Assembly (NCBI GenBank): GCA_021795795.1
Contig: JAJYPA010000218.1
Span: 1 to 12,355 of the forward strand
DNA from: Pseudomonadota bacterium
Lineage (GTDB): Bacteria > Pseudomonadota > Gammaproteobacteria > Halothiobacillales > Halothiobacillaceae
Reading direction: 5' to 3'
DNA: 12,355 nucleotides
Shown: piece after piece, positions 1 through 9,239 of the stretch
Layout of the letters: each line of letters begins with the position of its first letter
How positions within the stretch are numbered: position 1 is the first letter of the stretch
Translations under genes and position numbers: made by a program
Notes under the pieces: generated by a model
The model's database searches: none
What the model saw: the letters and a program-made list of their open reading frames with translations, nothing else
Told to the model about the DNA's origin: nothing

Positions 1-699
1 CAGACGTTATCCGCGATGATTCGGCAATGGCAAACAACACTCAGCGCCAATTCCATTCGACTATATCTGGCGCACCTCTCGCACCTCTACAACATCGCCC
101 GCAAAGAATGGGGCATGGTGGACCTCATCAATCCCGTGGAACTGGTGCGCAAGCCCAAGTTGCCACAAGGCCGGGATAGACGCTTGATCGGCGATGAAGA
201 AGAACGGCTTTTATCCGCCTGTGCTGCCATGAACCCGGAACTGGCGGACATTGTGATTATTGCCATAGAGACGGCCATGCGCCAGGGGGAAATCCTGGGT
301 CTGGAATGGCGGCACGTACACTGGCTGGACCATACGGTGTATCTGCCCGACACCAAGAACGGCACGGCGCGTCTGGCGCCGTTGTCGGAACGGGCGGAAG
401 CGGCATTGCAGCGGCAGCAGCAAAGGGCGACGGGCAAGGATGGTAAAGGGTTGCACCCTGCAAGGGTCTGGAGGTACACGAGCGACGGCATGCGGGCCAG
501 CTACGCGAAAGCCATGAAGAAAGCCGGGATCGCGGGCCTGACCTTCCACGACCTGCGCCACGAGGCCACCAGCCGATTCTGCGAAAAGGGCATCCCCGTC
601 ATGACCGTGCAGGCCATTACCGGGCATAAATCCACACAAATGATGAAGCGGTACACGCATATTTCCGGTAAGGTATTGGTCGATGCGGTGCGGGGATGA
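1..699 (+). CDS. Tyrosine recombinase/phage-type integrase, 3' part (5' end outside window)
   Basis: Site-specific DNA recombinase of the phage integrase family, which would integrate or excise a mobile element through a covalent 3'-phosphotyrosine intermediate. The reading frame is open from the first base. The first ATG at position 16 is therefore probably internal, and roughly 100 N-terminal residues are missing compared with usual integrases of 300-400 residues. Numbering from that ATG, the N-terminal 50 residues look like the end of the core-binding helical domain, and the catalytic domain follows. All expected catalytic residues are visible: Arg89 in AMRQGEILGLEW, Lys114 in the TKNG beta-hairpin, His178 and Arg181 in FHDLRH, His204 in ITGHKS and the nucleophile Tyr213 in KRYTH. 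The protein ends 14 residues after the tyrosine, as is normal. It points the same way as the SIR2 gene, 68 bp downstream, and suggests that the island is or was mobile. No attachment site or tRNA is visible beside it. Confidence 0.93.
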   Translation, partial: QTLSAMIRQWQTTLSANSIRLYLAHLSHLYNIARKEWGMVDLINPVELVRKPKLPQGRDRRLIGDEEERLLSACAAMNPELADIVIIAIETAMRQGEILGLEWRHVHWLDHTVYLPDTKNGTARLAPLSERAEAALQRQQQRATGKDGKGLHPARVWRYTSDGMRASYAKAMKKAGIAGLTFHDLRHEATSRFCEKGIPVMTVQAITGHKSTQMMKRYTHISGKVLVDAVRG

Positions 700-767
700 T
701 GGTTAGGCAGCATGAAACCGCCATTTGGATACTCGGTAAATCATAAGAACCATTTTGAAGACTGACC

Positions 768-3700
768 ATGACCATAATTCCTACTATTCGCGATCTAATT
801 GACTATCCGGCCATTAAAAAGCTTGCATCAGCCTTACATCGGCTTGACGCAAGCCACCATGGTGCAGCCATCATGATTGGATCTGGATTCAGCCGTAGCG
901 CAGCTCGCCATGTTGGTGGTCAGAAAAAGATGCGCCTTTGGGACGAGTTCACCAAAAGCCTGGCACGAGAACTCAACGCCAACGAACAGGACCTAAGCTT
1001 TGCTGACCCGCTACGTGTGGCCGAAGAATATCGGGCGTACTTTGGCCAAGCTGCACTGAACGACCGTATCCGTTTTGAAATCGAAAATGAGGCCTGGCGT
1101 ACCGGACCTTTATATCGGTCCCTCCTCGGGCTCCCCTGGTCGGAAGTCCTGACAACCAATTGGGACACCTTGCTTGAACAGGCGGCGACCGAGATCCACA
1201 GTCCCTACTACACCCCGGTAACCAAAGCGTCCGACTTGGCCTGGGCACAATCACCGCGCATTGTGAAGCTTCACGGCACCATTGGCGTCACCGAAACGTT
1301 CATAGCCGCGCAGGAAGACTATCGTACCTACCCAGAGCGATTTGCCCCTTTCGTCAATCTGGCGCGACAGGTGTTCATTGAAAACGAGCTCTGCCTATTG
1401 GGGTTCTCAGGCGACGACCCAAATTTCCTCCAATGGGCCGGCTGGGTTCGCGACCATCTGGCGAACCATGCGCGAAAGATATATCTCGTCGGCGCTTTGA
1501 ACCTGTCCGCAGCACGCCGCAAGCAGCTCGAATCGATCAATGTTGCGCCCGTCGATCTTTGGCAAGCGGTCGCACATATCAGCGATTCGGATCTGCGGCA
1601 TGAAACGGCGATCGGGTTGTTCCTGCAGGCAATGATGGACGAAGAAAAGTCCCAGCCAAAACCACACGAGTGGCAGCCAACAAGTTTGGCCAGCAACTCA
1701 GTCAACATTGAAGACCACACCCGAGCTCTTAATGACCCAGAGTATGGCGCGAGCCTGCTTGCCGGACAGCTAGAGACCTTGCGGCGAAATCGTGAGTCGT
1801 ATCCAGGCTGGGTGGTATGCCCTCCAATGCTGCGATGGGGCTTGTCGGGCCAAGTGAACACGCCCTTTCCCAATCCAAAGAATTTAGCGGCCCTCGCCCC
1901 TGAAGATCGTGCGAGACTGCTTTATGAGATCGCCTGGCGGCACGGTATCACATTTGAATACATCAGCCCTTGGCTCTCAGACGCACTCTTTGCTGTGGCT
2001 AGACTCGATCAGCCATGCGCACTTAGTAAACGTCACCAGTTGGAAATTGCTGTGGTGCTGCTCAATAACACCCGCTGGCTTCAGGCCGACAACGACGACG
2101 GGCAGCAAGTCATCGAAGAACGTATCGGTGCCTTGATTGGCATGCTGGAGAAGGACGCTTCATATCTGCCCGATTGTGCAGCCGAAGTAGCCCACTACCG
2201 CGCACTCGTAGCACGGGACCGGCTGGACTATGACGGACTGACGGCTGCAGTAGGTAGTATTGTTGGCGAAGATCTTATCTGGAAGCTACGGAAAGCGGCC
2301 TTGCTCATGGAACTGGGCCGATCCGAGGAAGCAACCCAATTACTCGCACAGGCGTATGGGGAGTTGCGCGAAAACCATCGCCGGGACCGCCAATCGATTC
2401 CCATTATGTCGCGGTTGATCTGGGCGCATTGGCTCCTTCTGGCTGTCCAACGGGCCAATTTCAGCCAGACGACCGAAGAATTGCCGACGTTTGCCGAAAG
2501 CAACTATCGAAAATGGAAATGCGACCCATGGTCCTGGGTGGACGACCTTCGACAGAAGATTAGTGAGCGCCGGGAAAAGTATCTCGAACGTCAAAGCCGC
2601 ATCGAACCGCAGTTTGGACAAGGTCATTATCGTGATCGTTCCAATGACCTTTCGTTCGAAAATGGCATATCGGTCTTCTTGCTGTTCGATGGGTTGAGCA
2701 GAACCATCGGTATTCCTTTGCGTTTAGGCAGCACTATCGGTGTCAACCTGCTGGCCGGTGCTGCCGAGAAGCTTGTGCTTTCTGGTGGGACTGGTGTTGA
2801 TCTATGGGATCGCACGTTGGCAATCCGCTCTGCCAATAGAGAGGACTCAGAGGCGATCAAGAGTGTCTTCTCGCGCATTGGCGTGGCCTGCGCAAGTCAA
2901 TCTGTCGTGGACGTCTTGGTTCCAAGAGTCCTGTCGGCTGTAAGGTACTGGTGGCGTGAGCGAACTCAGGGTACCGAGGACCGCCAGATGGACACCCTAT
3001 CCAGGCTTCGCGTATTTTTGGAGGTCTTGGCTCGGCTGGCCGTTCGCGTGTCTCCAGCGCAGGCCAAGGAAATATTCTCGCTGGCCACATCGTTTGGGAA
3101 GCAGCCTGAGCTACGGCATTTTTGGTTATTTGAAGTCCTCGGCGACCTTCTAACCCACTCGCTCAAGAGCATCCCGAAATCAGAGCAAGGGGATTTGCTC
3201 CCGACCGCGTTGGAATTTTCGCTTCCACGCGAAATTATGGGTGACGACGATCATCGCTGGCCGAATCCGGTGATTGATCACCCCTATGACCGAGGTGCGT
3301 ACCCTACCATTGACGCGCGTATCGCGCATCTGATAGCAGCTGTGGCGTCCAGCAACGGCGAGTCAAAGCGCGCTCCATTGCTTCGGCTCCTGCCCCTCGC
3401 CGCCAAAGATGACTTTTTCACTCAGCAGGAGCGCGAAAGTTTGGCCGCTGCAGTATGGGGCGAGTCCCCTGAGTATCAGGTCTTGCCTGAGACAGGCTTG
3501 CTTCCCCACGCACTCCTACTGTTGCCTGTGATGGATGTAGGACGGGCCGACGCGCTTGTTCGGGCGCATCTGTATGACCATGGCGCTGACATTTTGGAGA
3601 ACACGCAAAAGGAATTGCGTCGTTACCCGTCGCCAGAAATACAACGGGCTATTTCGATCTATGAAGGCATAGCGAATGCTGCCGCCAATGAAATGACACA

Positions 3701-4460
3701 CCTGTTTCCGCAGGCAGAGCAGGCGCGCGGGCTTTTTGACCGCCTGACCCTATGGCGACCGCCTGCAGAAAAGACAGACCCCTTCGACTTTGCAAGAAGT
3801 TCCAGAAAACAGCTCGCGGAAAGCATCGGCCGCGCACTCTCTTTCGCGATTGTGCCGGCTTTGGCAGACGACGCGAAGACCGTTTTCCGCTTGGGCAAGC
3901 TGGAGGCATTCTATTCGGGGGTCGAGGGAGCTCGAACAGCGCTACCGGCCTTCGTCTATTTTTCTCGTGTGAATGAGGAATCAGCTAAGGCCATCGCGAA
4001 AATCATCCAGGCAGCCCTGCGAAGTCGTGACTCAACTCAGGTTAGCTATTCGGCGATTGCGTTACGAAAATGGATGGACTTGCCAGAGTCAGAGCTGTCG
4101 GCCGAGTTCAAGAATCTCACCTCAATGGTGATTGCCATCATCGAATCCAGTCGCACTATTGGATTGCAGTACCTCATCTGGCTTGCGGGACAGCTACTCA
4201 ATGGGAAACGGCTGTCCGAAGAGCAGTGCAGGATACTTGTCGATGTTGTGCCGGGTATTTTTGAAGCCTTCGAATACACCAAGATTGATCCAAAAAGTCC
4301 CGATGCGGTCAGCGCATCAACCATCAGGGCAGAATGTGTAAAGTTGGCGCAAAGTTTACAGCAGCAATTCCCGAAAGAACCAGGATTGATGGAACTGGTC
4401 ACCGAGTCTCAAGCAGATCCTCTTCCTGAGGTGCGGTTTGCGGTGAATTCAGGCCAATGA
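768..4460 (+). CDS. SIR2-domain anti-phage protein, defence-associated sirtuin (DSR)-like
   Basis: Large cytoplasmic protein of 1230 residues. Residues 30 to about 285 form a SIR2-like NAD+-binding domain. The nucleotide-binding loop GSGFSR is at 38-43, TTNWD at 129-133 with the probable catalytic Asn131, KLHG at 167-170 with the probable catalytic His169, and GFSGDDPNF at 212-220. In the known families (DSR1, DSR2 and other SIR2 defence proteins) this domain hydrolyses NAD+ when a phage is sensed and so stops infection. From about residue 315 to the end the protein is mostly predicted helix, with a TPR-like stretch near 505-540. That part fits a helical-repeat sensor or oligomerisation region, but I recognise no named domain there. 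No membrane segment or signal peptide is seen. The ATG at 768 has only a weak GAAG ribosome site 7 nt upstream. The frame is intact, with no sign of decay. The exact subfamily is uncertain: DSR2 is about 1000 residues, so this protein is longer. Confidence 0.85.
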   Translation: MTIIPTIRDLIDYPAIKKLASALHRLDASHHGAAIMIGSGFSRSAARHVGGQKKMRLWDEFTKSLARELNANEQDLSFADPLRVAEEYRAYFGQAALNDRIRFEIENEAWRTGPLYRSLLGLPWSEVLTTNWDTLLEQAATEIHSPYYTPVTKASDLAWAQSPRIVKLHGTIGVTETFIAAQEDYRTYPERFAPFVNLARQVFIENELCLLGFSGDDPNFLQWAGWVRDHLANHARKIYLVGALNLSAARRKQLESINVAPVDLWQAVAHISDSDLRHETAIGLFLQAMMDEEKSQPKPHEWQPTSLASNSVNIEDHTRALNDPEYGASLLAGQLETLRRNRESYPGWVVCPPMLRWGLSGQVNTPFPNPKNLAALAPEDRARLLYEIAWRHGITFEYISPWLSDALFAVARLDQPCALSKRHQLEIAVVLLNNTRWLQADNDDGQQVIEERIGALIGMLEKDASYLPDCAAEVAHYRALVARDRLDYDGLTAAVGSIVGEDLIWKLRKAALLMELGRSEEATQLLAQAYGELRENHRRDRQSIPIMSRLIWAHWLLLAVQRANFSQTTEELPTFAESNYRKWKCDPWSWVDDLRQKISERREKYLERQSRIEPQFGQGHYRDRSNDLSFENGISVFLLFDGLSRTIGIPLRLGSTIGVNLLAGAAEKLVLSGGTGVDLWDRTLAIRSANREDSEAIKSVFSRIGVACASQSVVDVLVPRVLSAVRYWWRERTQGTEDRQMDTLSRLRVFLEVLARLAVRVSPAQAKEIFSLATSFGKQPELRHFWLFEVLGDLLTHSLKSIPKSEQGDLLPTALEFSLPREIMGDDDHRWPNPVIDHPYDRGAYPTIDARIAHLIAAVASSNGESKRAPLLRLLPLAAKDDFFTQQERESLAAAVWGESPEYQVLPETGLLPHALLLLPVMDVGRADALVRAHLYDHGADILENTQKELRRYPSPEIQRAISIYEGIANAAANEMTHLFPQAEQARGLFDRLTLWRPPAEKTDPFDFARSSRKQLAESIGRALSFAIVPALADDAKTVFRLGKLEAFYSGVEGARTALPAFVYFSRVNEESAKAIAKIIQAALRSRDSTQVSYSAIALRKWMDLPESELSAEFKNLTSMVIAIIESSRTIGLQYLIWLAGQLLNGKRLSEEQCRILVDVVPGIFEAFEYTKIDPKSPDAVSASTIRAECVKLAQSLQQQFPKEPGLMELVTESQADPLPEVRFAVNSGQ

Positions 4461-4592
4461 ATCGGCTAAGTGGTTAAGGAAGGCCGCTACCGCGGGAGCC
4501 GCCAGCGTGCCGGGATGGCGTTTGTCATGGAGATATATGAACTAGCTGATCCAGTACTGGTGGGAAGCAGACCGGGTATCTGAAGACACACG
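4461..4592. other. Intergenic gap between two convergent genes
   Basis: This is the 132-bp space between the stop codons of the SIR2 gene (plus strand) and the caspase-like gene (minus strand). A bidirectional terminator would be expected here, but I see no stem followed by a T-run on either strand. It contains only a 10-bp perfect palindrome (ccagtactgg, 4551-4560) and a short GC-rich CCGC/GCGG stem near 4484-4495. Neither supports a firm call. Confidence 0.6.
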
Positions 4593-5234
4593 TTAGCCAT
4601 CGATCACCTCATGCGCCCATGCCTTATTCTTGCGCCGGGAAAAATGCAGCGGCGCCGAGAAGAGTTTGGCGAGCGGCTTGGTAACCTCGATTATGCGAGC
4701 AGATTTCATGGATCTTGAGTTGAGAGAGAACGTCTTGACATAGAACGAGGTCCAGAACGCAACGGCATGGTCAAACCGAATATCCGTAGAGGGCGCAGCG
4801 ATGGAGATTACGTCCTTGTTCTTGCTGCCGACCAACTCAGCGAACCTTTTATTGCCCGCACTGCACGCCGAAATGAATAAGCGACGATCCCTGAGCTTAT
4901 TCTCGAATATTTTGGCGAAATCTTGATAGCTTACTGAGTCAAGAGTTGTCTCCAGCGAGGTGTCTCCCCCATGACATGAAATGTGGAGATACCGGTATCC
5001 CGATGCCTCAAACTTCTTGGCGATATACTCTAGCTCCTTCTTTGTGCGGATGTAGTAATAGAGGGGATTCTTGCCGCACATTTTCAGAACAGAAGCAAGC
5101 ACTGCGCCCTCGCGCCGCTCCTTCGCTTCATCAATGAGCGCCAACGACTCGATGATGAAAACTTGCGCGACTGTGTCTATCTTGCCATTTTTAGGGGTCG
5201 GCTTTTGCGGCTCAAAAAGGTCTGTAAGGCTCAT
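4593..5234 (-). CDS. Stand-alone caspase-like/CHAT-family cysteine protease
   Basis: Protein of 213 residues that is essentially one clan CD (caspase/CHAT-like) peptidase domain. A hydrophobic strand at 23-31 (AQVFIIESL) opens the fold. The catalytic His is His88 in YLHISCHGG (82-90), and the catalytic Cys is Cys124 in RLFISACSAGN (118-128). A later helix with DHAVAFWTSFY (155-165) matches the part of the CHAT fold after the active site. There is no sensor, TPR, membrane or signal segment, so a partner in trans would have to activate it. Start: ATG at 5234 with GAGGAA just upstream. The gene is read in the same direction as hsdR but is separated by 136 bp, so it probably has its own promoter or is read only weakly from the operon. 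It converges on the SIR2 gene. In bacteria such proteases often act in gasdermin, type III CRISPR or other suicide-type defence systems. No gasdermin-like gene is present here, and the substrate is unknown. Confidence 0.75.
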   Translation of the reverse strand: MSLTDLFEPQKPTPKNGKIDTVAQVFIIESLALIDEAKERREGAVLASVLKMCGKNPLYYYIRTKKELEYIAKKFEASGYRYLHISCHGGDTSLETTLDSVSYQDFAKIFENKLRDRRLFISACSAGNKRFAELVGSKNKDVISIAAPSTDIRFDHAVAFWTSFYVKTFSLNSRSMKSARIIEVTKPLAKLFSAPLHFSRRKNKAWAHEVIDG

Positions 5235-5329
5235 GGTTCCTCGATGGCTGACGTTTAAATTCTACCGGTGCGCATTTCACTGATCGTGGGCACGCCCGAA
5301 AAGTGTAGGTTCTGGTCGTCACCATTTTA

Positions 5330-5359
5330 GGCACGACGTGTGGTATTCGTGCTGGTGCC
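5330..5359. repeat. Imperfect inverted repeat after hsdR
   Basis: GCACGA at 5331-5336 pairs with TCGTGC at 5347-5352 around a 10-base loop, and GGCAC at 5330-5334 can alternatively pair with GTGCC at 5355-5359. It lies 11 bp past the hsdR stop codon and about 100 bp before the caspase-like gene. On the minus-strand transcript no U-run follows the stem, so it is not a standard intrinsic terminator. It could be a weak RNA hairpin or an operator for the caspase-like gene. Confidence 0.35.
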
Positions 5360-5370
5360 ACTATTATCTA

Positions 5371-8300
5371 TCATGCCACCAGCCCCTCAGCCTGTTCAAT
5401 GACCAGTTGCACCGCCCCTTCCTGCATGTCGGGCGGATATCCATGTTTCCGCAAGACCCGTTTCACCATACGCCGCAGATGCGCCCGCGCCTGTTCGCGG
5501 ATGGACCAGTCGATGCGGGTGTTCCGGCGCACGGTATCGGCCACTTCCCTGGCGATCAGTTTCAGGGCATCGTCGCCCATGGCCTGCACGGCGGAATCGT
5601 TGGTCGCCAGGGCGTCGTAAAAGGCCGCCTCGTCCTTGCTCAAGCCCAGTTCCGCATGGCGTTGATCCAGCGCCTGCAAGGCTTTGGCCAGTTCGATGAG
5701 TTCCTGCATCACCTCGACCGTATCCACCGACCGGTTGTGGTACTTGCGCAGGGCTTCATCCAGCTTTTCCGAGAAGGCTTTGCTCTGGATCAGGTTGCCT
5801 TTGCCGTCCTTGCGCACCTTGTCCTGCAACAGGCGGCGCAGCATTTCCAGCGCCAGATTCTTTTCGGGCATGGCCTCGATCTGGTGGATGAATTCATCGG
5901 AAAGCAGGGATATTTCGCTTTTGGGCAGCCCCGCCACCGCATACAGGTCCACTACGCCTTCCGGGGCGATGGACTGGTCGATCAACTGGCGGATGGCGTA
6001 TTCCTGTTCATCCACCAGGGATTCCGCGTCGCCGGTCTTGTCCAGGGTGTTGCGGACACTCAGGAAGAAAACGATCTCGGTCCGGCAGCGTTCCACCACA
6101 TCATCGCCCGCCGCCAGGGTCGCCGCCTTTCTAAGGCCGGACGTGGCATTGCGGAAACGGCGTTTGATGCCTTCTTCCGTAAGCTCCTGGGACAGGATGA
6201 ACTCGGTACCCTTGCGCAGGGCGGCCACCTTTTCCGATCCGTCGCCGGCCAGATAGTCCTGATAGTCGCAGCCATGGAACATACTGCGGCAGATGTCGAG
6301 CTTTTCCAGCAGCACCTGGATGGCGGCCTCGACGGTTTCGGCGGGGTTTCCCTTGCCACCGGACCGGGTGTAGGTGGCGATGGCGTTTTTCAGATCTTGA
6401 GCGATGCCGATGTAGTCCACCACCAGTCCGCCGGACTTGTTGGTGAATACCCGGTTGACCCGGGCGATGGCCTGCATGAGGCTGTGCCCGCGCATGGGCT
6501 TGTCCACATAGAGGGTGTTGAGCGCCGGGGCGTCGAAGCCGGTCAGCCACATGTCCCGCACGATGACGATTTCCAGGGGTTGCACCCCGGCAGGGGGATC
6601 ATCGGGGTCTTTGAGACGGTCGGCAATGGCTTCATTGCCCGCCTTGCTGCGAATATGCGGCCTCCATTCGATGGGATCGCTGGCGGAACCGGTCATGACC
6701 ACCTTGATCCGGCCTTGGGTGTCGTCTTCACCGTGCCAGTCGGGATGGATACGGACGATGGCATCATAGAGTTCCACGGCGATGCGGCGGCTCATGGCGA
6801 CGATCATGGCCTTGCCGGACAGGATGCGCTTGCGCTTTTCCCAATGGTCCAGCAGATCGGCGGCAATCTGCTCCACCCGCTTGGGGGCGCCGACCAGGGC
6901 TTCCAGTTGCGCCCAGCGGGTTTTGAGGCGCTCCTTGTTTTCCTGCTCGTCGTCTTCGGTGATTTCCTCGAAGGTGCTGTCGATGAGGGGCCGCTGGTCT
7001 TCCGGCAGGTTCAACCGCACCAGACGACTTTCGTAATAAATCGGGACGGTGGCCCCATCTTCCACGGCCCGCTGGATGTCGTAGATGTCGATGTAGTCCC
7101 CGAAGACCACACGGGTATCCCGGTCGTTCAGTTCCAGGGGGGTGCCCGTGAAGGCGACAAAGGTGGCGTTGGGCAGCGCCGCCCGCAGATTGGCGGCGTA
7201 ACCGTCCAGAATCTCGTACTGACTGCGCTGGGCCTCATCCACCATGACGATGATGTTCCGGCGGTCGGACAGGACCGGATGTTTGCCTTTGGGTTCGTCG
7301 CGGTCTTTCTGGAATTTCTGGATGGTACTGAAGAGGACACCGCCGGAAGCCCTCTGCAGCAGTTCCCGCAAATCACTGACGCTGTCGGCCTGCTGCGGAT
7401 CTTGCCGCAGAAGCTGCTTGCCCGCCGCAAAGGTGTCGAACAACTGGGTGTCCAGGTTATTGCGGTCGGTGAGCATGACGATGGTGGGGTTTTCCAGCGC
7501 CGGGTGCTGGATGAGCATGCCCGCGAAGAACAGCATGATGAGACTCTTGCCGGACCCCTGGGTGTGCCAGACCACCCCGCCCCGGCGGTCGCCGCCGATA
7601 CCCGCCGCCGCGAGCGTGGTCAGCAGGGCCTTCTGGGCGGCATGGAACTGATGATAGGCGGCGAGCTTTTTGAGGGTTTGGCGGCCATGGTCTTCAAACA
7701 CGATGAAGTAGCGCAGCAGGTCCAGAAAACGGCGGGGCGCAAAGATGCCGTGAATCAGAAAGCGCAGGGGGTCATCCCCCCGGTCCATGAGTTCCTGCCC
7801 GTCGATGGTCTTCCAGGGCAGGAAGCGTTCGTAAGGGGCGCCCAGGCAGCCCACGGCGGCTTTGAGGCCATCGCTGATGGCCAGCACGGCGTTGTAGGCC
7901 ATGAGGTTGGGGATGTCGGCCTGATAGGTCTGCAACTGATTCCATGCCTTGCGAATGGTGGCGTTGGCGTCTGCCATGTTTTTCAGTTCAAAGAGGCCCA
8001 GCGGCAGGCCATTCACGAAGACCACCAAGTCAGCCCGGCGATTCACCCGGTCATGGATGACGGTGTACTGGTTCACGACCAGAAAATCGTTCTGTTCGGG
8101 GTGCTCATAGTCCATCAGGCGGACAATGCTGCCGCGTTCTTCGCCGTCCACCATGAAGGCTACCCGCACCCCTTCCACGAGCATTTGCTGAAAGAGGCTG
8201 TTCTCGGTCATGAGTCCACCCACGGCGATGGCCTGCACATGACGCAGGGCTTCTTCGCGGATGTCTTTGGGGGCTTCGGGATTCAGGCGATGGATAGCAT

Positions 8301-8457
8301 GTTGCAGGCGTTCCAGTAGCAGGGTATCGCCGTAGTCCTTGCGTTCGGGATGGTCGCTGTCGGGACTGATGTCGGGGCCAAAGGCGTAGGTGTAGCCCAG
8401 CTCTTTGAACAGGGCGATGGCGTGGTGTTCAATGGTGGATTCGTTGAGGGGGGTCAT
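5371..8457 (-). CDS. hsdR: Type I restriction enzyme, R (motor and nuclease) subunit
   Basis: HsdR of 1028 residues, the usual size. It joins HsdM2S to give the complex that translocates and cuts unmethylated DNA using ATP. The N-terminal PD-(D/E)xK-type nuclease domain shows Asp143 in RRADLVVF and Glu157-x-Lys159 in LFELKN. The two RecA-like helicase domains follow. Motif I (Walker A) is HTQGSGKS at 298-305, motif II is VDEAQRS at 406-412 in place of DEAD, motif III is FTGTP at 436-440, motif V is LTGFDAP at 638-644 and motif VI is QAIARVNR at 662-669. A helical C-terminal region of about 330 residues binds the methylase core in this family. The start ATG at 8457 overlaps the stop of the upstream HEPN-like gene by ATGA, which implies translational coupling. 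The gene is GC-rich, in clear contrast to the gene upstream. The stop TGA is followed at once by an in-frame TAG. A 993-residue open frame on the opposite strand is a shadow of this gene. Confidence 0.97.
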   Translation of the reverse strand: MTPLNESTIEHHAIALFKELGYTYAFGPDISPDSDHPERKDYGDTLLLERLQHAIHRLNPEAPKDIREEALRHVQAIAVGGLMTENSLFQQMLVEGVRVAFMVDGEERGSIVRLMDYEHPEQNDFLVVNQYTVIHDRVNRRADLVVFVNGLPLGLFELKNMADANATIRKAWNQLQTYQADIPNLMAYNAVLAISDGLKAAVGCLGAPYERFLPWKTIDGQELMDRGDDPLRFLIHGIFAPRRFLDLLRYFIVFEDHGRQTLKKLAAYHQFHAAQKALLTTLAAAGIGGDRRGGVVWHTQGSGKSLIMLFFAGMLIQHPALENPTIVMLTDRNNLDTQLFDTFAAGKQLLRQDPQQADSVSDLRELLQRASGGVLFSTIQKFQKDRDEPKGKHPVLSDRRNIIVMVDEAQRSQYEILDGYAANLRAALPNATFVAFTGTPLELNDRDTRVVFGDYIDIYDIQRAVEDGATVPIYYESRLVRLNLPEDQRPLIDSTFEEITEDDEQENKERLKTRWAQLEALVGAPKRVEQIAADLLDHWEKRKRILSGKAMIVAMSRRIAVELYDAIVRIHPDWHGEDDTQGRIKVVMTGSASDPIEWRPHIRSKAGNEAIADRLKDPDDPPAGVQPLEIVIVRDMWLTGFDAPALNTLYVDKPMRGHSLMQAIARVNRVFTNKSGGLVVDYIGIAQDLKNAIATYTRSGGKGNPAETVEAAIQVLLEKLDICRSMFHGCDYQDYLAGDGSEKVAALRKGTEFILSQELTEEGIKRRFRNATSGLRKAATLAAGDDVVERCRTEIVFFLSVRNTLDKTGDAESLVDEQEYAIRQLIDQSIAPEGVVDLYAVAGLPKSEISLLSDEFIHQIEAMPEKNLALEMLRRLLQDKVRKDGKGNLIQSKAFSEKLDEALRKYHNRSVDTVEVMQELIELAKALQALDQRHAELGLSKDEAAFYDALATNDSAVQAMGDDALKLIAREVADTVRRNTRIDWSIREQARAHLRRMVKRVLRKHGYPPDMQEGAVQLVIEQAEGLVA

Positions 8458-9239
8458 TTCATGGAATCCCTATATTGCAACAACGTTGAAACCAGCTGGA
8501 AAGAGGACAGGTTTATAGGGCACTGTTTAGCATTTGGCTCATCCCTATGAGCAAAACTGTGTCTAAAATCTACTATTTCTTGTAATATTGCGGTTATATC
8601 TATGTTTTGGCCAAGATGTTCGCGAACAAACCTACAGGCCACTTCGTCGTTAATAAATTTTGTTTTTGTTGTGCTAATACTTTGGACAAACTCGCTATTA
8701 TCAGTTGATTTAGGAAACAGATCATGTAAAAGCTGTTCCAGCGATCTAATGCAAAGAAAAACTGACACTTCTGCAAAATATGGATCAACCCATCCTTGAA
8801 TCAATGCACGCCTTGCTACTCTGAACGATTTTTGTGCCCGATCACTTACCCGGCCATTTGGTAATTTTCTAACAAAACTTACAAGGTCATCAAGCTGCGT
8901 GAATGAAATATCACTACCGTCGATAAGATGCATATTAAAAGGATTATTTTCTGGCTTAGATTTATCTATGAAGCTAAAATTTTTAGATTCTTCCTTTACA
9001 TCGTCAATTGTTGAGTCTCTCATCCAAGCTAAAAATAAGCCAGATATGAAAACCACAGTCAAAAGAGAATATTTTTTGTCTAAAAGAAAAGTTATCAAAT
9101 CATGCGCAGCCCCTTCTAGGTGGTTTTGAGCAGTTTTAGATGGCAAAACTTGACTGATAACCAGTGCAGGAATATATGGACCGATCTTCTGAGCTATCGA
9201 AAGCACATCCTTTTTCATGCTATTTTTAACACTCTTCAT
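8454..9239 (-). CDS. Membrane-anchored HEPN-like protein (possible RNase) embedded in the hsd operon
   Basis: Protein of 261 residues that I cannot place in a named family. A strongly hydrophobic segment at about 57-72 ([16 protein letters not shown]) is a likely membrane helix. A weaker hydrophobic stretch lies at 14-32, so the N-terminus may be a one- or two-pass anchor. A charged linker (75-105) leads to a helical C-terminal domain. That domain carries R226-H-S-F-A-H231, the R-x4-6-H signature of HEPN domains, many of which are metal-independent RNases. The gene is joined to both neighbours by 4-bp ATGA overlaps: its start overlaps the hsdS stop and its stop overlaps the hsdR start. A GAGG ribosome site at 9247-9250 is 7 nt from its ATG. 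Its base composition is AT-rich, unlike hsdR. The position between hsdS and hsdR is that of prrC in the EcoprrI locus, but there is no ABC ATPase. It could instead be a non-catalytic HEPN scaffold. The gene call is very sure; the HEPN call is moderate. Confidence 0.8.
   Translation of the reverse strand: MKSVKNSMKKDVLSIAQKIGPYIPALVISQVLPSKTAQNHLEGAAHDLITFLLDKKYSLLTVVFISGLFLAWMRDSTIDDVKEESKNFSFIDKSKPENNPFNMHLIDGSDISFTQLDDLVSFVRKLPNGRVSDRAQKSFRVARRALIQGWVDPYFAEVSVFLCIRSLEQLLHDLFPKSTDNSEFVQSISTTKTKFINDEVACRFVREHLGQNIDITAILQEIVDFRHSFAHRDEPNAKQCPINLSSFQLVSTLLQYRDSMK

Noticed and set aside
16..18. ATG at 16 as the true start of the integrase
   Set aside because: The frame is open back to base 1, and the protein would lack most of the core-binding domain. 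The gene is more likely cut by the window edge.
700..767. Promoter for the SIR2 gene after the integrase
   Set aside because: There are AT-rich hexamers, but no convincing -35/-10 pair at proper spacing, so read-through from the integrase cannot be excluded.
4484..4495. CCGC/GCGG stem as a terminator for the SIR2 gene
   Set aside because: The stem is only 4 bp and no T-run follows on either strand.
5338..8319. A 993-residue open frame on the plus strand opposite hsdR
   Set aside because: hsdR on the other strand has every nuclease and helicase motif. The antisense product is a repetitive His/Gly/Phe/Gln-rich string with no domain, typical of a shadow frame in GC-rich DNA.
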